A stretch of 64,000 bases of DNA from Paramagnetospirillum magneticum AMB-1 (lineage in GTDB: Bacteria; Pseudomonadota; Alphaproteobacteria; Rhodospirillales; Magnetospirillaceae): assembly GCF_000009985.1 (NCBI RefSeq), contig NC_007626.1:1892001-1956000 (forward strand). The letters are read 5' to 3'. The translations under genes were made by a program, and so were the position numbers. A model generated the notes under the pieces. It was not told the origin of the DNA and searched no databases. It saw nothing but the letters and a program-made list of their open reading frames with translations. Shown piece by piece: positions 20,448 through 29,976 of the stretch; position 1 is the stretch's first letter; the number at the start of each line of letters is the position of its first letter.

Positions 20448-23230
20448 CCACCGAATTCGCCCGCATCCGGTCCGTGACGCCCCAGATGATGGCCGATATG
20501 GCGCGTGGCATGGAAGGCTGGGTGATGATCACCGGGGAGGAGGCCCCGGCGGCGGCCCGCAAGCTGGCCCAGGCCATCTCCGATCCCGAGAAATTCCTGC
20601 AGCTGCTGGAAAAGGAGACCCATGGCGTCTCGGCCGCCACCATGGAGATGGTGGCCCGTCTGGTGGACGCCAACGACGTCATGCAGGCCAAGGCGGTGGC
20701 GGCGCGTGAATTCGGCGAGGTGATGGAGCGCGCCGCCGCCAAGATGAAGACACCGTTTCAGCAGGCGGCGCTTGACGCGGCCAACGCGTTGCAGGATCTG
20801 GCCCATGCCTTCGCCGGATCGGGGGAGAAGGGCGAGGGACTGGCTGCATCCATGCGCACCCTGGCCGAGGTGATTCGAGGGCTGGAACTGCCCATCGCGG
20901 TGGTTGGCAAGGCGCTGCGCGATCTGATGGACATGATCACCATGGTGGTGCAGGCGGCCATGGCCGGCTTCGCCGCCATGAAGACGGTGGCCGTCGTCGC
21001 CGCCGAAGCGGTGGTCGAATTCACCCGCGTGATCTACCAGGCGGTCAAGGGTGACCTGTCGGAAGCCCAGAAGGCGGCGCTCGATATGCCGCGCAAGCTG
21101 GCCGAGGAATGGGGGGTGCGTTCGGCCGAGGTCAAGCGTCACCTGGACGAGATCCGCGCCGCCATGCGCGATATCTCCGAACCTTATCTGCCCGGCCATC
21201 AGACCGAAAAGCCGAACGCCCCGGGCGGCGAGAAGCCCGCGCCGACCGCCACCGGGACCGTTGCCAACGAGTCCGACCGCGAGAAGCTGGCCCTGGAGGC
21301 GCTCAACCGCAATCTCACCATCCGCCGCGAACTGCGCCAGATCGACGGCGACCGCAAGATCCTGACCGAGCAACTGACGGCCCTCGAAGGCCGGATGGCC
21401 GGGGCGGCGGGCGAGACCAAGGCGGGCTTGAGCGCCCAGGTCTCCGACATCAAGTCGGCGCTGCAGGAACTGGACGAGCGCCAAGAGAAGCTGACCAAGA
21501 AGGATGGCGGCGAGACCAAGATGGAGGGCTTCCGCCGCGAACTGGCCGAGCTGCAGGCGGCGGACAAGAGGTCGCTGGACGAGCGCAAGGCCGATGACCT
21601 GAAGTTCTGGCAGGCCAAGCAGGCCAATCTGGAGCGGGGCGGCAAGGATTACGCCCAGGTCACCATTGAGATCCGCCGACTGGAAAAGGCCATCGCCGCC
21701 GATGCTCACAACGAGCGCCTCGCCGATCTGGAGCGCCAGCGCGCCGCCGCCCACAAGGGGTCGGAGGAGCGGATCATCCTGGCGCGGCGCGAGGCCGAAG
21801 AGGTCAAGCGCTATGCCGGCGAACATTCCAAGGCCTATCAGGACTCCCTGAAGCGCATCGAGGAGATGGTCAAGGAGCACCAGAAGGAACTCGACCGTAT
21901 CGAGGCCGATGGCCTGGAGGCCCGCTCCAGCGCCAAGAAGGCCGATCTGGAGACCGATGCCGAAAACCTGCGCTTCCTGCGCGGTCTGGGCGTCGTCGAC
22001 GAGCACGAGCAGTTGGCCCGCCTGCGCCAGATCAAGGAGCAGGAATACCAGATCGAGCGCGATGCGCTGGACCAGAAGCTGAAGCTGAAGAGCCTGGAGG
22101 CGGCCGAGAAGGACCGCATCAACAAGCAGATCCAGCAACTGGACCAGGGCCATCGCGCCCAGGATCTGTCCGCGACCCATCAACAGACCCTGGCGGTGCT
22201 GCATGACTGGCAGACCACCTCGTCGGGGATCGGCAGCGCCTTCGGCGGCGCCATCAAGGGCATGATCGTCCAGGGCCAGACCTTCCAGCAGGCCGAGCGC
22301 AACCTCGCCCTAGGTCTCGGCAACGTCTTCGCCGATCTGGCCCTGCGGAAAATTGGTACCTGGATCTGGTCGGAAGGGGTGATGCGGGCCTGGTCCAAGA
22401 TCACCGGCCAGCAGGAGGTGGTCGACGCCGCCGCCAAGGAGACCGCCAAGACCGCCGCCACCACCGCCGGACAGGCGGCCCGGACCTCCGCCACGGTGGC
22501 CGGTACCGCCGCCCGCAACGCGGCCGGGGCCACCGAGCAGGCGGGGTTCTTCGCCAGGATCGGCGAGCAGATCGCCCAATGGCTGGGGCTGGAAACGGCC
22601 AAGACTGCCGAGACGGTAGCGCAGGCCGGTGCCCGGGAAGGGGTGGAGAGCGAGGCCGGTATTATCGCCATTGCCGCCGCCAAGGCTCAGGCGTTAGGCG
22701 AGATTCCGTCATATGCCGCCATCGGCGCCGCTGCCGCCATGGCCTCGGTGGCCGCCATTCCTTTCGTCGGCTGGGCCATGGCTCCGGAGGTGGGCGCCGA
22801 GCATTTCGCCATGGCCATGGCGTTCCTGCCCATGGCTTCGGCCGAGGGCGGATGGGAGCACGTTCCCGCCGACGGCATGATCACCGAGCTGCACAAGGAT
22901 GAGAAGGTGCTGTCGGCACCGTTCTCGCGCCGGCTCGACCAACTGATGAACAACGTGGAGGTGATGCAGCAGCCCGGCGCCATGGCCTTGCCCATGCCCG
23001 GGCCGCCGGTGCTGCCCATGCCGTCCTCGGCCGGCACGCGGCCTGTGCCGCTGGCGGCCAGGATGGCCGATGCGCTGGGTGGATCGGGTCGTGACGGTGA
23101 CATCCATATCCACGCGGTAGATGCCGCCAGCATCAACAACCTGATGCGCCGGCCGGGAGTGGCGCGGAACACGGTGGACGTGATGCGGGCCCAGGCGGGC
23201 CAGGGAAACTACGTCAAGAGGGGCAAGTAG
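20411..23230 (+). CDS. Tape measure protein, main C-terminal part
   Basis: This is the larger part of the tape measure, about 939 residues from the first in-frame ATG. It has long coiled-coil runs (for example KADLETDAENLRFLRGLGVV), an Ala/Thr-rich region with ARTSATVAGTAARNAAGA, two hydrophobic patches (IGAAAAMASVAAIPFVGWAM) and a tail-tip-like GMITELHKDEKVLSAPFSRRLDQLM. Together with the upstream frame the gene would encode about 1,180 residues. Tape measure proteins set tail length and help DNA enter the cell. Whether the split is real or a sequencing error cannot be decided here. Confidence 0.75.
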   Translation: MHGISKQMAGEVTTEFARIRSVTPQMMADMARGMEGWVMITGEEAPAAARKLAQAISDPEKFLQLLEKETHGVSAATMEMVARLVDANDVMQAKAVAAREFGEVMERAAAKMKTPFQQAALDAANALQDLAHAFAGSGEKGEGLAASMRTLAEVIRGLELPIAVVGKALRDLMDMITMVVQAAMAGFAAMKTVAVVAAEAVVEFTRVIYQAVKGDLSEAQKAALDMPRKLAEEWGVRSAEVKRHLDEIRAAMRDISEPYLPGHQTEKPNAPGGEKPAPTATGTVANESDREKLALEALNRNLTIRRELRQIDGDRKILTEQLTALEGRMAGAAGETKAGLSAQVSDIKSALQELDERQEKLTKKDGGETKMEGFRRELAELQAADKRSLDERKADDLKFWQAKQANLERGGKDYAQVTIEIRRLEKAIAADAHNERLADLERQRAAAHKGSEERIILARREAEEVKRYAGEHSKAYQDSLKRIEEMVKEHQKELDRIEADGLEARSSAKKADLETDAENLRFLRGLGVVDEHEQLARLRQIKEQEYQIERDALDQKLKLKSLEAAEKDRINKQIQQLDQGHRAQDLSATHQQTLAVLHDWQTTSSGIGSAFGGAIKGMIVQGQTFQQAERNLALGLGNVFADLALRKIGTWIWSEGVMRAWSKITGQQEVVDAAAKETAKTAATTAGQAARTSATVAGTAARNAAGATEQAGFFARIGEQIAQWLGLETAKTAETVAQAGAREGVESEAGIIAIAAAKAQALGEIPSYAAIGAAAAMASVAAIPFVGWAMAPEVGAEHFAMAMAFLPMASAEGGWEHVPADGMITELHKDEKVLSAPFSRRLDQLMNNVEVMQQPGAMALPMPGPPVLPMPSSAGTRPVPLAARMADALGGSGRDGDIHIHAVDAASINNLMRRPGVARNTVDVMRAQAGQGNYVKRGK

Positions 23231-23231
23231 C

Positions 23232-23858
23232 ATGACCACCGACATCATGCCGCGCCTGCCCGGACAACTGCCGCCCAAGCGCTCGGAGATCTGGTCGGAC
23301 GATCTGCAGGAATCGGCCTCGGGCAGCGAGACCGCCGTGGCCCGCTGGTCCTATCCCCGTTGGAAATGGACCATCAGCCATGACGCGCTGCGCCAGGCCG
23401 CTCCCTTCACCGAATACACCGACTTCGTCAATTTCACTCTGCGCCGCTTGGGCCGGGTGATGCCGTTCCTCTATCGCGACGAAGAGGACAATACCGCCAC
23501 GAACCAGCTGGTTGGATTGGGAGACGGCGCCACCACCCAATTCCAGTTGGTCCGGTCATTTGGTGGCCCCGGCGGCTTCGTCGAGCCGATCTGGGCGCCG
23601 GACGTGGTGTCGGCCGTGCGGGTGGATGGCATGCCCCTGGCCGGCGGCGCCTGGTCGGTGGCCGCATGGGGCAGCGCCGCCCCCGGCCGGTTGTCCCTGG
23701 CGACCGCACCGGCGGCGGGCAAGTCGGTCAGCGTCGATTTTTCCTATTTCTTCGCCTGCCGCATGGCCACCACCCAGTTCGATTTCGAGAAGGTGATGAA
23801 GGGCTGGCACAAGACGATGGAGCTGGCCTTTACCTCCATCAAGCGTGGCGATTCATGA
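23232..23858 (+). CDS. DUF2460 distal tail protein (GTA-like)
   Basis: The 208-residue protein contains RWSYPRWKWTISHDALR, YTDFVNFTLRRLGRVMPFLYRDEEDN, GDGATTQFQLVRSFGG and SVSVDFSYFFACRMATTQFDFEKVM. That is the DUF2460/TIGR02217 family of gene transfer agents and siphophages, which caps the tail tube. Its gene begins two bases after the tape measure and overlaps the next one (ATGA). Confidence 0.8.
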   Translation: MTTDIMPRLPGQLPPKRSEIWSDDLQESASGSETAVARWSYPRWKWTISHDALRQAAPFTEYTDFVNFTLRRLGRVMPFLYRDEEDNTATNQLVGLGDGATTQFQLVRSFGGPGGFVEPIWAPDVVSAVRVDGMPLAGGAWSVAAWGSAAPGRLSLATAPAAGKSVSVDFSYFFACRMATTQFDFEKVMKGWHKTMELAFTSIKRGDS

Positions 23859-24763
23859 AGCCCCTGTCGCCCGCCCTCAGAGCCCTGCTGGCCACCCGCC
23901 AGTTCTATTGCTGCGACCTGGTGGTGCTGACCCTGGCCGGGGGCGCCACCCACCGCTATTCCGCCGGTGATTGCGACGTCAAGGACGTGGACGGCACTCT
24001 TTACTCCTGCGGCGGCATGACCGGACCCTTCTGGATCTCGTCCAACCGCCTGGGCTCCATCTCGCAGAAGCTGGGCACCCAGGCCGATACCCTGACCATC
24101 GATCTGCTGCCCGGCGCCTCGACCATTGAAGGGATGGAATGGGGCGAGGCCCTGCCCCGTGGCCTGCTGCGGGGCGCCATACTGGAATATCGCACCGGCT
24201 ACGCGCCGGTCCCGGTATCGGCCGCCTGCTGGCCCATCCCGCTGACCGGCACGGTGCGCGAATTTCTTGGCTTTTTCGGTGGCGGCGATGGCGGCGGCTC
24301 GGTGCTGACGCTCACCGTTGCCGACGCTCGCTCGCGGCTGCAAAGCCCCTGGCCGCGCAATCTCTATTCCCCCGCCTGCTGCGAGTATGTGGGGGCGCCG
24401 GGCTGTGGTGTCGATCTCGACAGCTTCGCCGTCACGGCCAGCGCCCTGGCGGGATCGACCGGCAGCATCCTGGTGGTGTCCCTGGCCCAGGACAACGGCT
24501 ATTTCGACCTGGGCAGCGTTTCCTTCACCTCGGGCGCCAACCAGGGAATGTCGCGCTCCATCCGTTCCCACGTGGCGGGATCACCCGGCAGCCTGACCCT
24601 GATGACCCCGTTCCCGGTCGACCCGGCCCCGGGCGATTCCCTGGTCCTGCTGCCGGGCTGCGACGGCGGCTTCGGGCACCAGGGCTGCCCGAAATTCGAA
24701 GGCACTCCCACCCTGCGGTTCCGGGGCGAGCCCTTCGTGCCGCCGCCGACCACAGCCAATTAA
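23855..24763 (+). CDS. DUF2163/BR0599-type tail protein
   Basis: The 302-residue protein matches the GTA tail component DUF2163 followed by the BR0599 C-terminal domain: LVVLTLAGGATHRYSAGDCDV, KLGTQADTLTIDLLP, YSPACCEYVGAPGCGVDL, VSFTSGANQGMSRSIRSH and LVLLPGCDGGFGHQGCPKF. Several Cys in the C-terminal part may bind a metal or Fe-S cluster as proposed for the family. It acts at the tail tip, between DUF2460 and the NlpC/P60 peptidase. Confidence 0.8.
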   Translation: MKPLSPALRALLATRQFYCCDLVVLTLAGGATHRYSAGDCDVKDVDGTLYSCGGMTGPFWISSNRLGSISQKLGTQADTLTIDLLPGASTIEGMEWGEALPRGLLRGAILEYRTGYAPVPVSAACWPIPLTGTVREFLGFFGGGDGGGSVLTLTVADARSRLQSPWPRNLYSPACCEYVGAPGCGVDLDSFAVTASALAGSTGSILVVSLAQDNGYFDLGSVSFTSGANQGMSRSIRSHVAGSPGSLTLMTPFPVDPAPGDSLVLLPGCDGGFGHQGCPKFEGTPTLRFRGEPFVPPPTTAN

Positions 24764-24774
24764 AGGGGGCTTCA

Positions 24775-25257
24775 ATGGATCATGAAACGGATCGCATGCG
24801 GGTGGTCGTCGAGGCCGAAGGCTGGTTCGGCACCCCCTATCACCATAACCAGCGTCTCAAGGGGGCCGGGGTCGATTGCGCCCAGTTCCCGGCGGCAGTC
24901 TATTTCAATGCCGGCCTGATCTCCGAGGTGCCTAAGTTCGAGTACTCGCCGCAATGGCACATCAATCAGAAGGAGGAGCGCTACCTGGCGGTGGTGCGGC
25001 TCTATGCCGACGACATCGAGGGACCGCCTCTGCCCGGTGATTTCGTCATCTACAAGGTCGGCCACTGCCACGCCCATGGCGCCATCGTCGTCGCCTGGCC
25101 GCGTGTCATCCATGCGGTGAGGGGGCGCGGCGTGGTCTATGGTCATGGCCTGGACGAGCCATTCGCCAGGGCCCTGCTGAAGGACCGCGATCCCCTGTTC
25201 TTCTCCATCTTCACCCCCGGCCGGGTCGCCGCCCGCCAGTCTGAGGGGCGGGGATAA
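24775..25257 (+). CDS. NlpC/P60-family tail peptidase
   Basis: The 160-residue protein has the NlpC/P60 features: the segment WFGTPYHHNQRLKGAGVDCAQF, whose Cys is the nucleophile, and CHAHGAIVVAWP, whose His is the base. It would open peptidoglycan cross-links at the tail tip during infection. ATG 24775 follows AAAGGGGGC. The stop TAA shares a base with the next ATG (TAATG). Confidence 0.8.
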   Translation: MDHETDRMRVVVEAEGWFGTPYHHNQRLKGAGVDCAQFPAAVYFNAGLISEVPKFEYSPQWHINQKEERYLAVVRLYADDIEGPPLPGDFVIYKVGHCHAHGAIVVAWPRVIHAVRGRGVVYGHGLDEPFARALLKDRDPLFFSIFTPGRVAARQSEGRG

Positions 25258-28200
25258 TGGGTGGTCTGTTTGGTGGCAACGAGATCCAGCAGCCGACGGC
25301 GGCCCAGCCGACGGCGGCCAGCGGTGTCACCATCCAGACTTCCTGCTGGGGCAAGGTCAAGCCGGTGGTGGTGGGTACCGGCAAGCTCGCTCCCAACCTG
25401 ATCTGGTACAACGACTTCAAGCAGATCGCCCATTCCTCGGGCGGCGGCGGCGGCGGCGGCGGCGGCAAGGGCGGCGGGGGCGGCGGGGGCGGCGGATCAA
25501 GCACCTCCTATACCTATTCCTGCTCGCTGATGCTCGGCCTGTGCGAGGGACCGATCCGGGCCATCGGCTCCATCTGGCAGGGCAACGACGCCACCGCCAC
25601 CACCCTGGCGGCGTTGGGCTATACCGCCTTCCTCGGTGCCTATGGCCAGGAGCCCTGGGCGCATCTGGCTGGCTACACCACCGTCACCGAGGAACATACG
25701 GTGCCGCTGGAGGCGCCCTATCAGGTCACCGTCGATTACACCGGGGCTCCCTTCGCCGATCACGGGGTCAAGTATGGCGACGGCACCCCACTCACCGCGG
25801 TGACCGATTCGCCCGCCGCCGGACAATATGCGGTGGCGGACGGCGTCTACACCTTCTCGGCCTTCGATGCCGGCGCCGAGGCGGAAATCAGCTATACCGC
25901 CGCCGACCAGCAGCCCCCCAGCCAGGCCCTGGGCTATAGCGGCCTGGTCCACATCGCCGCCGCCGATTACGACCTGGGCAGCTCGGCGTCCTTGCCCAAC
26001 CACAATGTGGAACTCTTCGGCTTCTACTCCGACTCGGTGCCCGGCCATGACGACGCCGATCCGGCCGCCTTCGTCGAGGGGTTGATGACCTCGGCCGACT
26101 GGGGGATCGCGCCGATGATCCCGTCCGTGATGGTGGGGGACCAGTCGACCTTCTCCGACTGGTGCGTGGCCTCCGGCCTGCTGATCTCTGCCGTCTATAC
26201 CGAGCAGCAGACCGGCGCCCAGGTGATCGACGACATCGCGGTGGCCACCAATACCGATGTGGGTTGCCCCAACGGCGCCATCACCCTAATTTCGCGGGGC
26301 TGCAGCGTGGTGACCGGCAATGGTCGGACCTATACGCCGCCGGAAGCCAGTTTCGACCTGACCGACGACGATTGGCTGGTGGACAACAGCGCCACCACGT
26401 CGTCGGGCATGTCGTCATCGGCTCCCCTGGTGATGACCGCCGCCAACGATTTCGGCGCGGTCACCCAGGTGCAGGTGGAATACCTCAACCGGGCCTCGGG
26501 CTACAATCCGCTGCCGGCGACGGCGCGCTTGCTGGCCGAGATCCGCACCTACGGCCTCAATCCCGGCTCGGTCAAGCAAAGCCACCTGTTCGCCCTGCCA
26601 TCGGCGGCCCAGGTCTCTGCCCAGTTGCAATTGCAGCGGGCCGCCATCCTGGGCACCTGGGCAGGCAGTATCGGTTCCGAGCATGTGGCCATCGAGCTGG
26701 GCGACGTTGGGTATATCTCGTCCGTCGCCAGCCGGGTGGCGCGGCGGCGGGCGCGGGTCAAGGAAGGCGAGCGGCGGGGCGACGGTTCCCGGCATCTGGT
26801 GTTTGAGGAGATCCTGCCGGGGGCGGGAATCGCCGAATCAATGACGGCGGTTACCGGCTTCGGCTTCTCCCACAATTTCAACCTCGATCCCGGCGACGTC
26901 ACCGATGTGGTGATGTTCGACGCGCCGACCGAGCTGGCCGGCGGGCTGGAGATCTGGCTGGCCGCCTGCGGCGGTCCCAACTGGGGCGGGGCCCAGGTGT
27001 CGAATTCAGCCGACGACGTCACCTTCGCCCGCGCCGGACTGGTCACCGGCCGCGCCCGCATCGGTCGGCTGGTGGCTTCCCTGCCGGCGGTGGATGGCTT
27101 GGATACCACCAGTATTCTGGAATTGGACCTGTCCATCTCGGGTGGGATGCTCGATGCCGGGTCCCAGGCCGATTTCGACGCCCTGGCCACCCTGTGCTGG
27201 GTGGACGGCGAGTTGATCGCCTATCGCGACTGCACCCTAGTGGGGCCCAACCGGTACCAGCTGAGCCATCTGCGGCGCGGCCTTTACAACACCCCGGTTA
27301 CGGCCCATGCCGCCGCCGCCAGCTTCGTGCGCCTCGATCAGGCCATCTATCGCCAGCCCTACGCCAAGGCCGACATCGGGTCGACCGTCTATGTCAAGCT
27401 GACCTCGTTCAACACCTATGAGGGGGCGCTGCAGACCCTGGACGAGGTGTCCTCTCATGCCCACGTAATCCTCGGCCCGCCGCGCCCCCCCATCCCCGCC
27501 GGCGTATCGGCGCAGCAGGCGGGCAACGTGGTCAACTTCGCCTGGACGGCCAATCCTACCTTTGCCATGGACATCGCCGTGGGGCCGCAGGGCTGCGCCT
27601 CGGGCGTCACCGTCGACCAGGCCTGGGCCGCCATGTCCATGGTCACCGAGGCGGCGCGGGGTTCCTATGACGCCAACGCCTCGCTGCTGCCCGGGGCGTA
27701 CACCTTCGGCTTTCGCTTCCGCGACCCCTGGTCCGACCAATTGTCGGAAGGCATGACCACCGTCGACCTGGCCGTCACCAACGCCAACATGGTGATCCTG
27801 TCCGCCCCCCAGGGCCCGGCCTGGCCGGGCACGTTGAGCGGCTTCCTCGTTCACCCCACCACCGGCGTGCTGATCCCCGATTCGGTCAAGCTGGCCGGCG
27901 ACCACACCAACGCTGAGCTGTTCGAGCAGTTTGTGCCCTATCCGGTACCGCTCAGCACCTACGACACGCCGGCCGTCGGCGATGGCATCATCGATACGGT
28001 GCGGGTCTACGGCGTGGTTGCGGCGGGGCTGGGGCCGGACGGCCAGGGCAACGTACTGACCTCCATCGCGCTGGACTGGACCACCAACGGCGTCCTGTAC
28101 AACGGTGCCTGGACCAACTGGACCAGCGGCACCGTCACCGCCGCCTACGTCAAGGCGCGGTTGATCCAGGACAACAGCGCCGGAGCCTGCGTCGTCACCG

Positions 28201-28451
28201 GGTTCACGCCCACCCTGGACGTGACGCCCAAGTCCGAGGTGATCTCGGCCGTCGTGCCGGCCGGTGGCGGTGCCGTCGTTTTCGCCAAGTCCTACCATGC
28301 CCCGCCGTTGGTCAATCCCGGCGCCGTTGGTGCCGGCGTCACCGGCGCCACCGCCACTGCCGTCAACCGTACCGGCTGCATCGGCCATGTCTGGTCCAAT
28401 GGCACCGACGTGGGCGGCACCATCATCCTGACCATAGGACCAAGCTCATGA
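25257..28451 (+). CDS. Tail tip/baseplate hub protein (host-specificity J/GTA type)
   Basis: The 1,064-residue protein is the hub at the tail tip. N-terminal GVTIQTSCWGKVKPVVVGTGKLAPNLIWYNDF is typical. A poly-Gly stretch (about residues 63-81: nine Gly, Lys, nine Gly) precedes a strongly conserved YTYSCSLMLGLCEGPIRAIGSIWQ. The middle holds the tail-protein domain (GLLISAVYTEQQTGAQVIDDIA, LTDDDWLVDN, VGCPNGAITLI), and fibronectin-like domains follow at 740 onward. Related proteins in lambda (J) and GTAs bind receptors and host the peptidase. Start overlaps the NlpC stop; the end overlaps the fibre start. Confidence 0.8.
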   Translation: MGGLFGGNEIQQPTAAQPTAASGVTIQTSCWGKVKPVVVGTGKLAPNLIWYNDFKQIAHSSGGGGGGGGGKGGGGGGGGGSSTSYTYSCSLMLGLCEGPIRAIGSIWQGNDATATTLAALGYTAFLGAYGQEPWAHLAGYTTVTEEHTVPLEAPYQVTVDYTGAPFADHGVKYGDGTPLTAVTDSPAAGQYAVADGVYTFSAFDAGAEAEISYTAADQQPPSQALGYSGLVHIAAADYDLGSSASLPNHNVELFGFYSDSVPGHDDADPAAFVEGLMTSADWGIAPMIPSVMVGDQSTFSDWCVASGLLISAVYTEQQTGAQVIDDIAVATNTDVGCPNGAITLISRGCSVVTGNGRTYTPPEASFDLTDDDWLVDNSATTSSGMSSSAPLVMTAANDFGAVTQVQVEYLNRASGYNPLPATARLLAEIRTYGLNPGSVKQSHLFALPSAAQVSAQLQLQRAAILGTWAGSIGSEHVAIELGDVGYISSVASRVARRRARVKEGERRGDGSRHLVFEEILPGAGIAESMTAVTGFGFSHNFNLDPGDVTDVVMFDAPTELAGGLEIWLAACGGPNWGGAQVSNSADDVTFARAGLVTGRARIGRLVASLPAVDGLDTTSILELDLSISGGMLDAGSQADFDALATLCWVDGELIAYRDCTLVGPNRYQLSHLRRGLYNTPVTAHAAAASFVRLDQAIYRQPYAKADIGSTVYVKLTSFNTYEGALQTLDEVSSHAHVILGPPRPPIPAGVSAQQAGNVVNFAWTANPTFAMDIAVGPQGCASGVTVDQAWAAMSMVTEAARGSYDANASLLPGAYTFGFRFRDPWSDQLSEGMTTVDLAVTNANMVILSAPQGPAWPGTLSGFLVHPTTGVLIPDSVKLAGDHTNAELFEQFVPYPVPLSTYDTPAVGDGIIDTVRVYGVVAAGLGPDGQGNVLTSIALDWTTNGVLYNGAWTNWTSGTVTAAYVKARLIQDNSAGACVVTGFTPTLDVTPKSEVISAVVPAGGGAVVFAKSYHAPPLVNPGAVGAGVTGATATAVNRTGCIGHVWSNGTDVGGTIILTIGPSS

Positions 28452-29971
28452 CCGGACTCTCCCTGACTCCCTTCGCTCCGTCGGTCTATGCCGGCGCCGG
28501 CGCCCAGACCGGCACCGGTTATCCCCTGGCCATCGACGCCGCCACCGCCGCCCTGTCCTTCGTCGCCGGCCCCTGGCAGCCCACCGTCACCAATACCGAC
28601 ATGGCGGTACACATCGCCGCCGGTGTGGTGCCGACCGCCAGTGGCATCACCAGTGTCTCCGCCCAGTCCGTCACCCTGGGGGCAGCGCACGCCACGCTGC
28701 CCCGCATCGACCGGGTGGTGCTGGACCGCGTCACTGGTACCGCCAGCGTGGTGGCCGGCACTGCTGCCGCCAGCCCTGCCGCCCCGGCGATCCCCGCCGG
28801 CAAGCTGCCCTGCCTCAAGATGCTGGTGCCGGCCACCGCTACCACCGTTCTCAACACCAACGGCACCGATGAACGGGCGCCGTGGCTGCTGGGGTTGGGG
28901 TCGGCGGCCTTTCTCGTTGCCGGTGCTGCTATCGGTAATGTGCTGCAACTGGGCAACGTCGGAGGAAATCCGGCCCTGGGCATTGTCGATGCCAGTCAAG
29001 TAACCGGTATTACCGCCGCCCAGATCAACGGACTGGCCACGGCAGACCTGGTCGCCCGCGACCAGATCGCCGCGACCAATCTGCGCCTTATGCTCGCCAC
29101 GTCGATCAGCACTGGTGCCCTGGTGCAGGGCAAGCAATGGGAACTGGGCAGCGACGAGTGGTCGTCGGGGAGTTCTGGATACACCTACGTCTCTGCCGCG
29201 CCCTCATATTATGGGAGTCAGAGTGCAGCCACCACGGGCAATACCCGTGCGTCGGATGGCAGTCCGGGGTCATCGTGGACTTATACCGATCGGGCATATT
29301 CGATCCCCAACAGTGTCACCGTGACATCGCTTGGCATCTGGTCAAATGCCACGAGCGGCAATGGCACGCTCTATATTATGGAGAGGACTAGCGCGGGGAA
29401 TTATGCGGTAAGGGCCAGCCAAGCAGTCACTTTTACTGCGACGGGATGGATCGATGTGACTCTGTCATCACCATATGTCGTCCCCGCCAGCGGGACATTT
29501 TATGTTGGCGCGTGGTGCAATGCCTCGGTCGGGGTTACCTCAAGCGGGGCATTTGCGACCTACAACGGGCAGGCGTCGGGCAGCTTTTCAGCCAGCGAAA
29601 CCTCAGGTTCGATGCATGTGACACGAGTGACCTACACCAGTGGGGCGAGCAACATGACGTTGCTGTCCCCCGCCGTCAGCGTGTCGGCCGCCCCGAGCTA
29701 TGCGGACCTGTACTTCCTCTACAAGGATGACAGCGGCTCGGCGGTGCTCGGCACCGACCTGACGGTCGAGTTGTCCGGTAACGGATCTGTATGGGTGGCG
29801 GCCACCATCAGCAGTCTGATCGGCGCTGTGGGCTATGACGGAACTTACAGCGTATTGCGCGCCCGCGCCAATGTCTCCGGCCCATCCAGCGGGACCAGCC
29901 TCAGGGCCCGCTTGAAGACCCTCAACACCAAGGCTCAGCGCGTCGCCGCACCGGCCCTTTATGCGGAGTAA
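28448..29971 (+). CDS. Tail fibre/receptor-binding protein
   Basis: The 507-residue protein starts with a repetitive Ala/Thr-rich shaft (LSLTPFAPSVYAGAGAQ, IDRVVLDRVTGTASVVAG) and carries a C-terminal beta-rich head (VTSLGIWSNATSGNGTLYIME, GWIDVTLSSPYVVPASGTFYVGAWCN). The shaft is like other phages' N-terminal attachment domains, while the head encoded at about 29160-29690 is markedly poorer in GC, which suggests a swapped receptor-binding domain. Overlap with the hub gene and last position in the tail operon support the assignment. Confidence 0.65.
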   Translation: MTGLSLTPFAPSVYAGAGAQTGTGYPLAIDAATAALSFVAGPWQPTVTNTDMAVHIAAGVVPTASGITSVSAQSVTLGAAHATLPRIDRVVLDRVTGTASVVAGTAAASPAAPAIPAGKLPCLKMLVPATATTVLNTNGTDERAPWLLGLGSAAFLVAGAAIGNVLQLGNVGGNPALGIVDASQVTGITAAQINGLATADLVARDQIAATNLRLMLATSISTGALVQGKQWELGSDEWSSGSSGYTYVSAAPSYYGSQSAATTGNTRASDGSPGSSWTYTDRAYSIPNSVTVTSLGIWSNATSGNGTLYIMERTSAGNYAVRASQAVTFTATGWIDVTLSSPYVVPASGTFYVGAWCNASVGVTSSGAFATYNGQASGSFSASETSGSMHVTRVTYTSGASNMTLLSPAVSVSAAPSYADLYFLYKDDSGSAVLGTDLTVELSGNGSVWVAATISSLIGAVGYDGTYSVLRARANVSGPSSGTSLRARLKTLNTKAQRVAAPALYAE

Positions 29972-29976
29972 CGACC

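Noticed and set aside
20279..22204. 641-codon minus-strand frame opposite the tape measure
   Set aside because: Leu/Gln-rich mirror of a coiled-coil gene, typical of antisense frames.
25438..25497. GGC-rich tract as a CRISPR or satellite repeat
   Set aside because: It is a codon run for glycine inside a conserved tail hub gene; no spacer-repeat structure. No CRISPR array was seen anywhere in the window.
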